From: Denitromonas sp. | GTDB lineage: Bacteria > Pseudomonadota > Gammaproteobacteria > Burkholderiales > Rhodocyclaceae | Assembly (NCBI RefSeq): GCF_034676725.1 | Contig: NZ_JAUCBR010000004.1 | Coordinates: 3,996,001-4,060,000 of the forward strand | DNA length: 64,000 bases | Direction of reading: 5' to 3' | Part shown: piece by piece, positions 63,269 through 64,000 of the stretch | Layout of the letters: each line of letters starts with the position of its first letter | How positions within the stretch are numbered: the first letter of the stretch is position 1 | Notes under the pieces: generated by a model | What the model was told of the DNA's origin: nothing | Databases searched by the model: none | What the model saw: only the letters and a program-made list of their open reading frames with translations | Position numbers and translations under genes: made by a program

Positions 63269-64000
63269 TCTGCTTCCTGTGAATTCGTGCCACCCGCTGA
63301 CCCGGCGAGGCCACCGGCGCGAGGGTTTTGCGCCGTGCCGCACGTGTACGCCATTTGGGTTGGATCAGACGCATGCCATGCACCCGCTTGACCGCCTGCA
63401 GCAGATACACCCCGCCACACACCGGCCACCAGCGATCGCCGGCCGCATCCATGAAATGAAACCGCTCCAGCCACCGCTGCTGGTGCATCGGTGGCGCGTA
63501 GCAGCCAAAGCTGCCCGCGCGGGTATCGAAACTGAGCAGCTGCAGCCAGTCCTTGATGCGGCGGACGGACAGATACTGCCCCTGCCACGGAAAGTCGCCA
63601 TCTCGGCGCTGCAGCAAGCGCCGCGCGCCCCACAGGCTGAACGGATTGAACCCGGCGATGATCAGCTGCCCCTCGGGCACCAGGATGCGCTCGACCTCGC
63701 GCAACACCTGGTGCGGATGCTCGGCAAACTCCAGCGCATGCGGTAACAGCACGAGGTCGACACTGCCGGTCTCGAAGGGCAGCGCCTCGGGCTCGGCCAG
63801 CACATCGGCGTCACGACCCTCGCCGGTGAAATCGCACAAGATGCGCGCCGGGATGCGGTTGTCGCGCAGGAAATCAAACTGGGTCAGGCCGATCTGCACC
63901 GCGTGATAGCCGAACAGATCCGCTACCATGGCGTCAAACCGTTTGGCCTCCCAGTCCATCACATACCGCCCCATTGGCGTTTGCAGCCAATGGGACAGAT
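63258..64000 (-). CDS. Class I SAM-dependent methyltransferase (5' end beyond window)
   Basis: Type 11 methyltransferase domain: PEALPFETGSVDLVLLPHALEF and ERILVPEGQLIIAGFNPFSLWG. An ATG at 63972-63974 exists, but the frame stays open to the window edge and reads LSHWLQTPMGRYVMDWE, the usual N-terminal segment of this family. The true start is therefore outside the window. It sits upstream of rnhA-dnaQ, its usual neighbours in betaproteobacteria. Substrate unknown. Confidence 0.88.
   Translation of the reverse strand, partial: LSHWLQTPMGRYVMDWEAKRFDAMVADLFGYHAVQIGLTQFDFLRDNRIPARILCDFTGEGRDADVLAEPEALPFETGSVDLVLLPHALEFAEHPHQVLREVERILVPEGQLIIAGFNPFSLWGARRLLQRRDGDFPWQGQYLSVRRIKDWLQLLSFDTRAGSFGCYAPPMHQQRWLERFHFMDAAGDRWWPVCGGVYLLQAVKRVHGMRLIQPKWRTRAARRKTLAPVASPGQRVARIHRKQNDE

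Overview
The window is a GC-rich chromosomal segment of a betaproteobacterium. The gene content and order (smc-zipA-ligA-galU, pyrG-kdsA-eno-ftsB, dapC-dapD-pilU-dapE-prmB, the isc operon, dnaQ-rnhA-methyltransferase) suggest Rhodocyclales (Azoarcus/Thauera/Denitromonas-like). That placement is inference from gene order and protein style, not from a search.

Layout. (1) 1-5251, minus strand: a heavy-metal efflux block read as DMT permease with a histidine-rich tail, CzcI-like peptide, TolC-type outer-membrane protein, periplasmic adaptor and an HME-RND pump that runs off the left edge. Four of the five carry histidine-rich stretches or ends. (2) About 5340-10123: a Tn3-family transposon with a tyrosine recombinase, a translationally coupled HNH nuclease and a convergent 976-aa TnpA. 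Its right end abuts a gene lacking its 5' part. (3) 10124-14790: truncated membrane protein, macrodomain protein, small unknown protein, metY (frameshifted), TPR protein, pterin dehydratase. (4) 14981-23079: small housekeeping genes (HI0933 flavoprotein, DUF3301, GcvR-like ACT protein, MazG-like hydrolase, rlmJ, gamma carbonic anhydrase, EamA, SIMPL, MliC-like, dtd, NlpC/P60, CBS pair, ftsB). (5) 23168-26978: eno, kdsA, pyrG. (6) 27109-31877: thioesterase, acetoacetyl-CoA synthetase (frameshifted) and isochorismatase-like hydrolase, divergent from ETF-ubiquinone oxidoreductase around a palindromic operator. (7) 31957-39568: galU (frameshifted), ligA, zipA, smc. (8) 39728-48299: lysine/diaminopimelate genes interleaved with pilU and prmB, then a multi-PAS sensor kinase with its response regulator. 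(9) 48394-55849: complete isc iron-sulfur operon with two cysteine desulfurases, and cysE. (10) 55917-64000: trmJ, suhB, mutS, metallophosphoesterase, unknown small protein, spermidine-synthase-like protein, dnaQ, rnhA and a methyltransferase cut by the right edge.

Most of the window is conserved core genome. The accessory parts are the metal efflux block and the transposon. Three otherwise normal metabolic genes (metY, aacS, galU) each carry a single-base indel. Two of these are the same apparent A insertion in a GTCGAC context, which looks more like sequence error than biology. No rRNA, tRNA or CRISPR array was seen. No gene-free stretch exceeds about 300 bases; the longest is 10778-11054, where I see only weak AT-rich promoter-like sequence before the macrodomain gene.
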